Positions 26,047 through 37,292 of a DNA stretch of 64,000 nt are shown in pieces; positions within the stretch are counted from its first letter, which is position 1; the number at the start of each line of letters is the position of its first letter. The DNA comes from Methylobacterium frigidaeris (GTDB lineage Bacteria; Pseudomonadota; Alphaproteobacteria; Rhizobiales; Beijerinckiaceae), in the NCBI RefSeq assembly GCF_022179185.1, contig NZ_BPQJ01000011.1, positions 57,860-121,859 on the forward strand. Direction: 5' to 3'. The position numbers were made by a program, and so were the translations under genes. A model generated the notes under the pieces. It ran no database searches and had not been told where the DNA came from. It was given only the letters and a program-made list of their open reading frames with translations.

Positions 26047-27702
26047 TTAGGCGGGTAAATGCCCGGGCCGACCGTTCGCCGCCGACGCGCGCCGGATCAG
26101 CACCAGGGCCTCGTCTCCCGCAAGTGCGAAGCACCCCTCCTGCGGGCCCTCGCCACGTCGGCCGCCGGCACTCGACAGCAGCACTTCCCAGCCCGAATCG
26201 GACGGCACCTCGGTGTAGCAAGCTTCATGCCCGAAATTGAGCGCGACCCGGATGACGTCGGCGCCGTGCAGGCGCTCGTAGACGAGGACGTCCCGCGAGA
26301 CCGACACCGCCCGGTAGGCGCCGATGCTGAGCGCCGGATGGTCGCGCCGGAGCGCGATCAGGCGCCGGTGGAGGGTCAGCATCGAGGTCGCATCGTCGCG
26401 CAGGCACTCGACGTTGCGGGTCTGTGCCTGGGGATCGACGGGCAGCCAGGGCTCGACGGTGGAGAAGCCCGCATGGGGGCCGGGCGCCCACTGCATCGGC
26501 GTGCGCTCCGGATCGCGGCCGCGGCCGGGCTCGTTGTGCTCCCAGGGGTCGCGCACCCGCTCCGGCGGGATCGGCACCCGGCTTAAGCCGATCTCGTCGC
26601 CGTAATAGAGCGTCGGGGTACCCCGCAGGGTGAGGAGCAGCACGGCCGCCACCCGTGCCTGCGCGTCGCCGACCCGTGCGGCGATGCGCGGCTGGTCGTG
26701 GTTCCCGAGCACCCAGTTCGGCCAGCCGCCCGCGGGCAGGGCCGCCTCGTACTCCGCGATCAGCCGCGCCACGGCTTCGGCGCGCCACGGCGTCTGGATC
26801 AGCTGGAAGTTGAACGGCAGGTGCGCGCCCGACAGGTCGACGCCGTAATACGCCACCAGCCGCTCCAGCGGCAGGTAGATCTCGCCGATCAGCACCCGCG
26901 CGTCGTACTCCTCCAGCACCGCCCGCATCTCGGCGATGACCTGCATCACCTCGGGCTGGTCGGCGGAGTGGAGCTGAACCAGGCTATTGATCTCAGGCTC
27001 GCCCGGCACGTAATCCGGGTTGACCGGATTGTCGCGAAGGGCCTCGTCCTTCATCAGGTGCCAGATCACGTCGACCCGGAACCCGTCGACGCCGCGGTCG
27101 AGCCAGAAGCGCAGCACGTCCAGCATCGCGGCGCGCACCTGCGGGTTGCGCCAGTTCAGGTCGGGCTGCTCGCGCAGGAAGGCGTGGTAGTAGTATTGCC
27201 CGGTCGCCGGATCGAGGGTCCAGGCCGGGCCGCCGAAATTGCTGATCCAGTTGTTCGGCGGACCGCCGTCGGGGGCGGCATCGCGCCAGATGTACCAGTC
27301 GCGCTTCGGGTTGTCGCGCGACGATCTGGACTCCCGGAACCACGAATGCTCCTCAGAGGTGTGGTTCGGCACGAAGTCCATGATCACACGCAGGCGGCGG
27401 CGATGCGCGTCCGCCACCAGTGCGTCGAAATCGGCGAGCGTGCCGAAGAGCGGATCGATGTCGCAGTAATCCGAGACGTCGTAGCCGTAATCCGCCATCG
27501 GCGAGCGGCAGACCGGCGACAACCACAGGGCATCGACCCCGAGCCAAGCCAGGTAGTCGAGCCGGGCGGTCACGCCCCGAAGGTCGCCGACGCCATCGCC
27601 GTTCGTGTCCTGGAACGAGCGCGGATAGACCTGGTAGACGACCCCCGCCTTCCACCACAGCTCGCCCGCCAGCAGGCGCTCGGGGGTCGTATCCTCGGTC
27701 AT
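26047..27702 (-). CDS. GH13 alpha-glucosidase / oligo-1,6-glucosidase-like enzyme
   Basis: A 551-residue glycoside hydrolase family 13 protein without a signal peptide. Region I is MDFVPNHTS, region II DGFRVDVIWH with the nucleophile Asp, region III LIGEIYLPLE with the acid/base Glu, region IV VLGNHDQ with the transition-state Asp. The N-terminal WWKAGVVYQVYPRSFQDTNG matches the alpha-glucosidase/oligo-1,6-glucosidase/trehalose-hydrolase cluster (GH13 subfamilies 16-31). Exact substrate (alpha-1,4 or alpha-1,6, sucrose or isomaltose) is not decidable here. It is co-oriented with glgA, 206 bp upstream of it, and divergent from glgP, suggesting a part in glycogen or storage-glucan turnover. Confidence 0.9.
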   Translation of the reverse strand: MTEDTTPERLLAGELWWKAGVVYQVYPRSFQDTNGDGVGDLRGVTARLDYLAWLGVDALWLSPVCRSPMADYGYDVSDYCDIDPLFGTLADFDALVADAHRRRLRVIMDFVPNHTSEEHSWFRESRSSRDNPKRDWYIWRDAAPDGGPPNNWISNFGGPAWTLDPATGQYYYHAFLREQPDLNWRNPQVRAAMLDVLRFWLDRGVDGFRVDVIWHLMKDEALRDNPVNPDYVPGEPEINSLVQLHSADQPEVMQVIAEMRAVLEEYDARVLIGEIYLPLERLVAYYGVDLSGAHLPFNFQLIQTPWRAEAVARLIAEYEAALPAGGWPNWVLGNHDQPRIAARVGDAQARVAAVLLLTLRGTPTLYYGDEIGLSRVPIPPERVRDPWEHNEPGRGRDPERTPMQWAPGPHAGFSTVEPWLPVDPQAQTRNVECLRDDATSMLTLHRRLIALRRDHPALSIGAYRAVSVSRDVLVYERLHGADVIRVALNFGHEACYTEVPSDSGWEVLLSSAGGRRGEGPQEGCFALAGDEALVLIRRASAANGRPGHLPA

Positions 27703-28423
27703 CCTGGGCTCCTGGGCAGATCGTCGGGCGATTTTCGTGTGCAGAGGACGTGTTTGTATTCAGAAGCGACAGCCCCCGGGCCTCGCCGCGATACCCCGCG
27801 ACGTCGAGACACGTTCGAGCCCCGGTGCGTCGGCACCCGCACCGGCGTTAGGGTTGAGTAGGCCGGCCACCGGCCTTATATGAGCGCTCGCGGCGGCGCC
27901 CTGCGGGGAAGCCGTCGCATCGCATCCGGTTCCCGCGCCTCTGCGCGCGAGACCCCAAGCGTGGCAAGCCTGCATCACCGGCGGCCACGACACCGTCATG
28001 ACGCGGCTGACGGGGAGGGGGCGCAGCGCGCTCGAGCCAGGCCTGAGCCAGGACCGAGGCGCCGGACGTGCGACCTGTCGTGACCAAAGGGCTAGGCCCG
28101 GGGGGTTAGACCCAAGGTGCAATCTTGCCCCGACGGTAACCCTTCCCGCAGGGTATCCCTTAACCCTAAGGTCCGGCGTGCAGGTCGTCCCGAGGCCGTT
28201 CACACTCGCTTCAGGCCGCTTCGTCAAAATCAAGTCTCGTTTCCGTGAGACGTGTCGGGACAGCAACACGCCGTAAGTCATACGCTCGAGCTTGTCCGAA
28301 CGTCTCGACATCGCCGTTCCACAGCCACACGATGCTGCCGTGGCCGAAGGTTTGCTGCACAGCACGCGACGTGAGATCGCGCTGCAGCGACGAGAGACCT
28401 GCGGCAGGGAAGGGGGTTCCAAG
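27703..28423. other. Long divergent intergenic region upstream of glgP
   Basis: A 721-bp stretch between the divergent GH13 and glgP genes. Frames crossing it have no recognisable product. Short G/C-rich and GGTT/AACC patches around 28090-28180 might form RNA structure, but I find no stem longer than a few base pairs and no recognised riboswitch. The GTG start of glgP sits at its right end with AAGGGGG upstream. Confidence 0.45.
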
Positions 28424-30973
<2,550 letters not shown>

Positions 30974-30990
30974 ACGACCCGACTGCATGA

Positions 30991-31036
30991 CGAAGAAGAA
31001 AGCCCCGCGGCGCGAGCCGCGGGGCTTTCTTCTTCG
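30991..31036. terminator. Very strong bidirectional terminator after glgP
   Basis: A 21-bp perfect stem (CGAAGAAGAAAGCCCCGCGG on the left, its complement ending in CTTTCTTCTTCG on the right) closes around a GCGA loop. The T-rich descending arm fits an intrinsic terminator for glgP; on the other strand it also faces the end of the opgG/D-like gene. Confidence 0.85.
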
Positions 31037-31069
31037 GAAGCTGGACTACTCACGTCTCCGCTTCATGAC

Positions 31070-31120
31070 GTCATCCCGAGGCTCGCCGAAGGCGAGAGCC
31101 CGGCGAGACCCCGGGATGAC
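31070..31120. repeat. Intergenic palindromic element (TCATCCCG core)
   Basis: GTCATCCCGAGGCTCGCCG and its near-complement CGGCGAGACCCCGGGATGAC (one mismatch, one gap) enclose a short loop. The same TCATCCCGAG core recurs in the element at 52662-52795, and a related ATTCCGGA palindrome lies at 34784-34819. Confidence 0.55.
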
Positions 31121-31157
31121 GGTGGAAAGCAGGAAGGTCTGAAGGTCTGCCGCCGGC

Positions 31158-32717
31158 TCACGCCGGCGGGATATACTGGTACGTCCAGGTCTCGCTCAGC
31201 GTCTCGTCGCCTCGGCGCAGGAACAGCCGCAGCTCCACCGGCTCCGCGCCCGTCACCGCGAGGTCGAACTCGGCCCGCCAATGGCCCGGCACGTCGTCCG
31301 GCACCGCCTCGGTGCGGGCGAGCGGGAAGGTGCCGCGGGAGGCGGTGAGCACCGCTTCCGGCTTCACCCCGGCCGGCAGCTTCGCCAGCGGCTCGCCCAG
31401 AAACTCCACCACGAACTTGCGCACGCCCTTCGGCCGGTCGGTGCCCGCCTGGCCGCCATTGCCCTCCCGGGTCGCGACGCAAGCCGCGAGGTTGCTCGGA
31501 TAGGGCTCGTCCGCGACCCAGTGCAGGCGGTAGGCGAGGTCGTGCGAGGTGCCGGCGCGGGCGGGTTCCGCCGGCACCCACATCGCCACCACGTTGTCGT
31601 GGATCTCGTCGTCGGTGGCGTTCTCGACTAGCTGCACGCTGCCCTTCCCCCAATCACCCAGGGGCTCGACCCAGAGCGAGGGCCGGCGGTCGTAGTAGAC
31701 GCCGTCCTGGTAATGGTCGAACAGGCGGTCGCGCTGCATCAGCCCGAATCCGCGCGGGCGCTCGTCGGAGAAGGCCGAGACCATGGTGCGGGGCGGGTTG
31801 CGCAACGGGCGCCAGATCCGCTCGCCGGTGCCGGTCCAGAGCGCCAGGCCGTCGGAATCGTGCACCTCCGGGCGCCAGTCGGTCGCCGTCGGCTTCGCCG
31901 TCTCGGAGAACCAGTACATCGAGGTCAAGGGCGCTAGGCCGAAGCGGCCGACATCCTTGCGCAGGTGCAGGCTCGCCTCGATGTCCATCACCACCGACTT
32001 GGTGCGGCGCATCCGGAACCGGTAGGCACCGGCGGCCGAGGGGCCGTCGAGGAGCGTCAGGACCGTGACGATGTCGGAATCCGGCGCCGGGGTCTCGAAC
32101 CAGACATGGGTGAAGTCCGGGAATTCCTCGGGCCGGTCGGGCATGACGGTGTCGAGGGCGAGGCCGCGCGCTGAGAGGCCGTACTGGTAGAGTTCGCCGA
32201 TCGCCCGGAAATACGAGGCGCCGAGGAAGGCGACCCAGTCGTTGCGGCGCCAGTCGAGGGGACCGCCGCGGCGCTCCTGGAAGCGAAAACCCGCGAAGCC
32301 AGGATTCGGCGGCAGACGCCGGGCCGGTGAATCCGCCGGCATCTCGAAGGCGGCCGGATCGTAGATGATCTCGCGCGCCTGGCCCCCCTCCACCACGTGC
32401 ATCCGCACCGGCTTCTGGAAGTAGCGGCCGAGATGGAAGAACGTGACCGGGAAGGCGCTCGGGCCCTCGGCCCAGAGAGCGTGGTCGGGCTTGTACTTCA
32501 GCTTGCCGTGGGCGTCGTAATCGATCGCCTGCAGCACGTCGCGGTCGGGTATCGCTGGCGGCACGTAGGGCCGGCCGGCCAGGTCCCGGGCCCGGGCCTT
32601 GAGAGACTCGAAGCTGAAGGCCTCGGGCCGGCCGAGCGGCAGCTCCGCAGCCAGCACTTCGGGGCCGGAGCCGAGCAGGAGCGCGGCGCCGGCGAGCAGC
32701 GTACGGCGGTCGATCAT
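31158..32717 (-). CDS. Glucan biosynthesis protein of the OpgG/OpgD (MdoG) family
   Basis: A 519-residue periplasmic protein with a signal peptide containing a twin-Arg-like start (MIDRRTLLAGAALLLG), as in OpgD rather than OpgG. The body has the MdoG features: RPYVPPAIP, AEGPSAFPVTFFHLGRYF, ASYFRAIGELYQYGLSARG, WVEPLGDWGKGSVQL and DEPYPSNLAACVATREG. The family acts in the periplasm on the beta-glucan backbone of osmoregulated periplasmic glucans. A small two-helix membrane gene precedes it by 10 bp on the same strand. No opgH-type synthase is in the window. Confidence 0.9.
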   Translation of the reverse strand: MIDRRTLLAGAALLLGSGPEVLAAELPLGRPEAFSFESLKARARDLAGRPYVPPAIPDRDVLQAIDYDAHGKLKYKPDHALWAEGPSAFPVTFFHLGRYFQKPVRMHVVEGGQAREIIYDPAAFEMPADSPARRLPPNPGFAGFRFQERRGGPLDWRRNDWVAFLGASYFRAIGELYQYGLSARGLALDTVMPDRPEEFPDFTHVWFETPAPDSDIVTVLTLLDGPSAAGAYRFRMRRTKSVVMDIEASLHLRKDVGRFGLAPLTSMYWFSETAKPTATDWRPEVHDSDGLALWTGTGERIWRPLRNPPRTMVSAFSDERPRGFGLMQRDRLFDHYQDGVYYDRRPSLWVEPLGDWGKGSVQLVENATDDEIHDNVVAMWVPAEPARAGTSHDLAYRLHWVADEPYPSNLAACVATREGNGGQAGTDRPKGVRKFVVEFLGEPLAKLPAGVKPEAVLTASRGTFPLARTEAVPDDVPGHWRAEFDLAVTGAEPVELRLFLRRGDETLSETWTYQYIPPA

Positions 32718-32727
32718 CGTGGCGCCC

Positions 32728-32961
32728 TTAGCGGATCGGCTCGATGCTGGTGGCCCGGCGCCAGAGCTGGACCATGATGGAGAGGGCGCCCAGGCTGAAC
32801 AGCACCATCAGCCCATGGCCGATCGTGTCGCCGAGCTCGAAGATGCCGGCCAGGGCCCAGCCCGCCGCGATCGCCACCGCGAACACCTCGACGCCGACCA
32901 GCACCATGATGCTGAGGATGGTGACGAGGCTGCGGGGCTTGAGGGAACCTGATGCGGGCAC
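32728..32961 (-). CDS. Small two-helix membrane protein
   Basis: A 77-residue protein with two hydrophobic helices (LVTILSIMVLVGVEVFAVAI and IGHGLMVLFSLGALSIMVQL) and a basic C-terminus (WRRATSIEPIR). The GTG at 32961, preceded by AAGGATC, is chosen because upstream residues look non-coding. It is 10 bp upstream of the OpgG/D-like gene, so it probably belongs to the same transcription unit. I do not recognise the family. Confidence 0.65.
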   Translation of the reverse strand: MPASGSLKPRSLVTILSIMVLVGVEVFAVAIAAGWALAGIFELGDTIGHGLMVLFSLGALSIMVQLWRRATSIEPIR

Positions 32962-33134
32962 GCGGCCTGATCCTTGTTCGGGACGGACGGGGCGACGGAC
33001 GATGCCCGGGCGGCATGCGCCTATCGTTTCACGGCTCCGGGCACTAGCCTGAACCGGCCGCACCGCGCAACCTCGCGGATCCCCGCTTGGCTGTTTCGTA
33101 ACGTCACCGCAAGCCCAGAGTCATCCAAGCCCAG

Positions 33135-34733
33135 ATGCCCGAGACTCCCGTCTTCTCCCGCGCCGCCTGCGCGGCTCCCCACCACCTCGCGGCCGAGGCC
33201 GGCCGGGCCATCCTCGACGAGGGCGGCAATGCCGTCGAGGCGATGCTCGCCATGGCGGCGACGATCGCGGTGGTCTACCCCCACATGAACGGCCTCGGCG
33301 GCGACGGCTTCTGGCTGGTGCGCGGGCCGAACGGCATCGTGCGGGCGATCGAGGCCTGTGGGCCGGCCGGCAGCCTCGCGACGATCCGGCGCTACCGCGA
33401 CAAGGGCTACGACGCGATCCCCGAACGCGGGCCCGACGCCGCCCTGACCGTGGCCGGCGCCGTCGGCGGCTGGGCCCTCGCCCACGAGATCGCCCGCGAT
33501 CTCGGCGGGCGCCTGCCCCTCGCCCTGCTCCTCTCCGACGCGGTCCGGCACGCCCGCGAGGGCGTCGCGGTCTCTTCGTCCGAGGCGCGCTACGTGCCCA
33601 AGGAGCTCGACACGCTCCACGACCAGCCCGGCTTCCGCGAGACCTTCCTCATCGACGGCCAGCCGCCGAAGGCCGGAGCGATCCGGAAACTGCCGGCCCT
33701 CGCCGCCACCCTGGAGCAGCTCGGCCATGCCGGGCTCGACGACTTCTACCGCGGCGACATCGGCCGCGAGGTCGCCGCCGACCTCGAACGGGCCGGGAGC
33801 CCGGTCACCCGCGGCGACATCGAGCGATACCGGGCAGTGTCGCGGGCGCCGCTCTCGCTGAAAGTCTCGGGCGGAACGGTCTACAATTGCCCGCCGCCGA
33901 GCCAGGGTCTCGCCGCCCTGACGATCCTCGGCCTCTACGAGCGCCTGGGCAGCATTCGCCCCGAGACGGCGGCTCATTATCACGGGCTCATCGAGGCGAC
34001 GAAGCGGGCCTTCCGGATCCGCGACGCGGTGGTGACCGATTTCGACCGCCTGCGCCACGACCCCGCGCGTTTCCTCACGCCGGAGCGGCTGGAGGCGGAG
34101 GCCGCGGCGATCCGGATGGACCGGGCCTCGCCCTATCCGGTGCGCCCGGTCGGTGACGGCGACACGGTGTGGATGGGGGCGATCGATCAGGACGGCGTCG
34201 CGGTCTCCTACATCCAGTCGGTTTACTGGGAGTTCGGCTCCGGCCTCGTCCTGCCGCGCACCGGCCTCACCTGGCAGAATCGCGGCGTCGCCTTCTCCCT
34301 CGATCAGAGCGCCGTCAATCCGCTCGAGCCGGGACGGCGGCCATTCCACACCCTCAACCCGGCGCTCGCCGTCCTCGCCGACGGGCGGGTGCTCTCCTAC
34401 GGCAGCATGGGCGGCGACGGGCAGCCGCAGTTCCAGGCCCAGGTCTTCACCCGCTACGCTCAGTACGGGATGGGCGTCGCCGAGGCGGTGGACGCGCCGC
34501 GCTTCCTGTTCGGCCGCACCTGGGGGGCCGAATCGATGACCGTGAAGGTCGAGGACCGGTTCGACTCGTCCTGCATCGCGGCGCTCGCGCGGATGGGGCA
34601 CGAGGTCGAGGAGCTGGGCGGGTCGTACATCGATTCGCTCGGCCATGCCGGCCTGCTGGTGCGCCACCCTGGCAACGGGCGGGTCGAGGCGACGCATGAT
34701 CCGCGGTCGGATGGTGGGGCGGCTGGGGTGTAG
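33135..34733 (+). CDS. Gamma-glutamyltransferase-family Ntn hydrolase
   Basis: A 532-residue GGT-fold protein lacking a signal peptide, so likely cytoplasmic. Landmarks: ILDEGGNAVEAMLA, MNGLGGDGFWL, and the autoprocessing threonine T344 in DGDTVWMGAIDQDG, which starts the small subunit after self-cleavage. The small subunit has GSGLVLPRTGLTWQNRG and the N-terminal ring of GGT-like amidases. Instead of the TTH(F/Y) segment of classic GGT it carries TVWMGAID, a divergence seen in family members acting on other amides (for example oxamate amidohydrolase HpxW), so the substrate should not be assumed to be glutathione. Confidence 0.87.
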   Translation: MPETPVFSRAACAAPHHLAAEAGRAILDEGGNAVEAMLAMAATIAVVYPHMNGLGGDGFWLVRGPNGIVRAIEACGPAGSLATIRRYRDKGYDAIPERGPDAALTVAGAVGGWALAHEIARDLGGRLPLALLLSDAVRHAREGVAVSSSEARYVPKELDTLHDQPGFRETFLIDGQPPKAGAIRKLPALAATLEQLGHAGLDDFYRGDIGREVAADLERAGSPVTRGDIERYRAVSRAPLSLKVSGGTVYNCPPPSQGLAALTILGLYERLGSIRPETAAHYHGLIEATKRAFRIRDAVVTDFDRLRHDPARFLTPERLEAEAAAIRMDRASPYPVRPVGDGDTVWMGAIDQDGVAVSYIQSVYWEFGSGLVLPRTGLTWQNRGVAFSLDQSAVNPLEPGRRPFHTLNPALAVLADGRVLSYGSMGGDGQPQFQAQVFTRYAQYGMGVAEAVDAPRFLFGRTWGAESMTVKVEDRFDSSCIAALARMGHEVEELGGSYIDSLGHAGLLVRHPGNGRVEATHDPRSDGGAAGV

Positions 34734-34783
34734 ATCCCTCCAGCATTCCGTCTCATTCGCGCGACGGCACCCATACCCACCCC

Positions 34784-34819
34784 GTCATTCCGGAGCCGCG
34801 CTGCGGAGTCCGGAATCAC
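34784..34819. repeat. Intergenic palindrome (ATTCCGGA core)
   Basis: ATTCCGGA pairs with TCCGGAAT about 14 bases apart, flanked by GTC on one side and CAC on the other. It resembles the other intergenic palindromes in the window; it sits between the GGT-family gene and the actR terminator. Confidence 0.45.
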
Positions 34820-34885
34820 AAATGGGGAAGACGCAAGCGGAACGCTGGTCGCGAGATCCAAGGAGCTCGGAGGCCTACACACGCG

Positions 34886-34917
34886 AAGGGCCCGGCACCT
34901 CCCAGCGCCGGGCCCTT
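34886..34917 (-). terminator. Hairpin terminator downstream of actR
   Basis: AAGGGCCCGGC pairs perfectly with GCCGGGCCCTT around a 10-nt loop, 26 bases beyond the stop of the response regulator on the minus strand. Confidence 0.6.
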
Positions 34918-34942
34918 AACGCTCTCATCCCTCATTCCCGCC

Positions 34943-35542
34943 TCAGCGCGGCGCGCGCTTCGCAAGGATCCGCTGCAGCGTGCGCCGGTGCATGTTGAGC
35001 CGGCGCGCCGTCTCCGACACGTTGCGGCCGCACAGCTCGTAGACGCGCTGGATGTGCTCCCAGCGCACCCGGTCGGCCGACATCGGGTTCTCCGGCGGGT
35101 CGGCCCGCTCGCCGGGCTCGGCCATCAGGGTGCCGTGGATCTCGTCCGCGTCGGCGGGCTTCGCCAGGTAGTCGAAGGCGCCGAGCTTGACCGCGGTCAC
35201 GGCGGTGGCGATGTTGCCGTAGCCGGTCAGGATCACGCCGCGGGCCTCGGGCCGGCGTTCCTTCAGGCGCGCGATCACGTCGAGGCCGTTGCCGTCGCCG
35301 AGCCGCATGTCGATGACGGCGAAGGCCGGCGGCTGCGCGTCGACCGCCGAGACGCCCTCGGCCACGCTCTCGGCGACGTGCACCCGGTAGCCGCGCGCCT
35401 CCATGGCCCGGGCGAGGCGGGTCGAGAACGGCTTGTCGTCGTCCACGATCAGCAGGCTGCGGTCGGCGTGGTTGAGGAGGGCGTCGCCCTCCGGGATGGT
35501 ACCGGCCGAGGCCTCCGGGCTCAGTGTTCCGTACTGCGTCAT
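34943..35542 (-). CDS. actR: Redox response regulator of the ActR/RegA/PrrA family
   Basis: A 199-residue regulator with a receiver domain (LIVDDDKPF; phospho-acceptor D78 in VIDMRLGDGNG) and a Fis-like helix-turn-helix ending in NMHRRTLQRILAKRAPR, the diagnostic C-terminus of RegA/PrrA/ActR. In related bacteria it controls photosynthesis, nitrogen fixation, respiration and acid tolerance according to redox state. Its partner kinase gene lies immediately upstream on the same strand (42-bp gap), an order typical of rhizobial actSR. Confidence 0.95.
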   Translation of the reverse strand: MTQYGTLSPEASAGTIPEGDALLNHADRSLLIVDDDKPFSTRLARAMEARGYRVHVAESVAEGVSAVDAQPPAFAVIDMRLGDGNGLDVIARLKERRPEARGVILTGYGNIATAVTAVKLGAFDYLAKPADADEIHGTLMAEPGERADPPENPMSADRVRWEHIQRVYELCGRNVSETARRLNMHRRTLQRILAKRAPR

Positions 35543-35584
35543 CAGGCGACGCTCCTCCGAATTTCAATCAGTCTATTCAGAGCG

Positions 35585-36988
35585 TTATATAGGAACGTCG
35601 CGGGCCTGCGTCAGGGGTGCGGCGCCCCCCGTGCCGGGGTTTCGATGGCCTTTGGCCTCCCTCTCGAAAACGTGACGGGGCCAGACGATCCGCACCACTG
35701 CGCCGGTCGAGGGATCGACCGCATTGGCGAGGTTCAGCTGCGCGCCGGACCGCTCGATCAGCGTCTTGGCGATGAACAGGCCCAGGCCGAGGCCGGTCCC
35801 ACCGTCCGATCCGGTCCTCTCCTGCGCGGTCTTGGCCGCGCTGCGGGTGCTGACATAGGGCTCGCCCACCCGCAGCAGCACGTCGGGGGCGAAGCCCGGC
35901 CCGTCATCGCGGATCTCCAGCGAGACCCGGTCCGGGCTCCAGCGCGCCTCGATCGCCACGCAGCTCTCGGCGAAGTCGACCGCGTTGTCGACGATGTTGC
36001 CGAGGCCGAACATCACGCCCGGATTGCGCCGGCAGGCCGGCTCCGGCCCGTCGCCCTTCGTCGTCACGTCGAGCACGATGCCGAGCGCCCGCTGGGGCGC
36101 CACCAGTTCCTCGACGAGGTGGCTGAGCGAGATGGTCTCGATGAAGCCGCCCTGGTCGGCATCGAGGGAGGTGAGCTTGGAGAGGATGCCGCGGCAGCGC
36201 TCGACCTGGTCGCGCAGCAGCGCCAGGTCCTCGGCCACGTTCGGCGACGCGGTCGGCCCGAGCTGGCGATCGAGTTCCTTGGCTACCACCGTGATGGTGG
36301 CGAGTGGCGTGCCGAGCTCGTGAGCGGCCGCCGCCGCCAGCCCGTCGAGCTGCGACAGGTGCTGCTCGCGGGCGAGCACCAGCTCGGTCGCGGCCAGCGC
36401 CTGGGCGAGCTGGCGCGCCTCCTCGGCGACGCGCCAGGCGTAAACTCCCGTGAAGGCGGTTCCGAGCAGGATCGCGGTCCAGACGCCCGACACGTACAGG
36501 AACGGCAATTCGAGCTTCTCCCCGGCGAACCACGGCAGCGGCCGGTAGACCAGCGCCAGCAGCGTCGAGAGGCCGACCGCCAGGAGGCCGAGGGCCAGGG
36601 TCCGGGCCGGGGGGAGGGCGGTGGCGGAGATCAGCACGGGGGCGAGGAACAGGAGGGCGAAGGGATTCTGCAGGCCGCCGGTGAGGAAGAGCAGGGCCGC
36701 GAGCTGGATAATGTCGAAGGCCAGCAGCAGAACGGCGGCGTCGTCGCTGAGCCGGTGGCTCGCCGGGTAGCGGATGCGGAGCGTGAGGTTGAGCCAGGAC
36801 GAGGCCGCGATGACGAGGAAGCACCAGCCGAAGGGCAGGGGCAGGCCGAGCCCCAGATGGGCGCCGGCCACCGCCGCACCCTGACCGGCCACCGCGAGCC
36901 AGCGCAGCCGCACCAGGGTATCGAGGCGCAGGTGGCGGGCGTCGCGCACCAAGTCGGTCTGCAAGGTCTCGAACATGGTCGAAACCAT
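35585..36988 (-). CDS. actS: Redox-sensing histidine kinase ActS/RegB/PrrB
   Basis: A 467-residue membrane kinase with six hydrophobic helices in residues 25-185 and the GGLQNPF quinone-site motif of RegB (104-110). The HisKA box has H223 (AAAAAHELGTPLA) and, at position 265, the redox-active cysteine in VERCRGILSKL, in the same number as RegB of Rhodobacter. HATPase_c boxes (NAVDFAESCVA, DDGPGF, GTGLGLGL) follow. RegB-type kinases sense the ubiquinone pool and cysteine disulphide. It is cotranscribed with actR. Confidence 0.94.
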   Translation of the reverse strand: MVSTMFETLQTDLVRDARHLRLDTLVRLRWLAVAGQGAAVAGAHLGLGLPLPFGWCFLVIAASSWLNLTLRIRYPASHRLSDDAAVLLLAFDIIQLAALLFLTGGLQNPFALLFLAPVLISATALPPARTLALGLLAVGLSTLLALVYRPLPWFAGEKLELPFLYVSGVWTAILLGTAFTGVYAWRVAEEARQLAQALAATELVLAREQHLSQLDGLAAAAAHELGTPLATITVVAKELDRQLGPTASPNVAEDLALLRDQVERCRGILSKLTSLDADQGGFIETISLSHLVEELVAPQRALGIVLDVTTKGDGPEPACRRNPGVMFGLGNIVDNAVDFAESCVAIEARWSPDRVSLEIRDDGPGFAPDVLLRVGEPYVSTRSAAKTAQERTGSDGGTGLGLGLFIAKTLIERSGAQLNLANAVDPSTGAVVRIVWPRHVFEREAKGHRNPGTGGAAPLTQARDVPI

Positions 36989-37292
36989 AGTGCGCCGTCG
37001 CCCGCCGGCCAGGGCGCGGAGCCGGAAACCCTTCGCCGTCCAGTGCGTTGTCCCAGACGGTGAACTCGCCGGTTCAGCATCGCCCGCCGGGCGGTTCCGG
37101 GCCGGCTACCGCAACGCACAATGCGCAGGCGGGAATTGAGGTAAAAAAGGCACAGTTCCACCTTTTGACACCTAGGATTTCCGCAGATGTTGCTCTTCAA
37201 TACCGGTACTCTATTGTCCTGGCTCCCAGGCGGGTCAGGCGTCTCCTGGCGGCGGTGCGCGCGTCGTTGGGTCAATCGTGGACGGTGGCGTC
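36989..37292. promoter_or_regulatory. Divergent promoter region between actS and phaZ
   Basis: A 304-bp gap. A TTGACA-like -35 sits at 37165 (toward phaZ), and AAAAGG...CCTTTT at 37145-37166 can form a weak hairpin with T-rich edges. I could not find a convincing -10 at the right spacing, so the promoter assignment is tentative. Confidence 0.3.

Noticed and set aside
28081..28200. Candidate riboswitch in the glgP leader
   Set aside because: Only short scattered complementary patches; no known riboswitch core motif recognised.
37165..37193. TTGACA-like -35 before phaZ considered as a sigma-70 promoter
   Set aside because: No acceptable -10 at 16-18 bp spacing; retained only as a tentative note.
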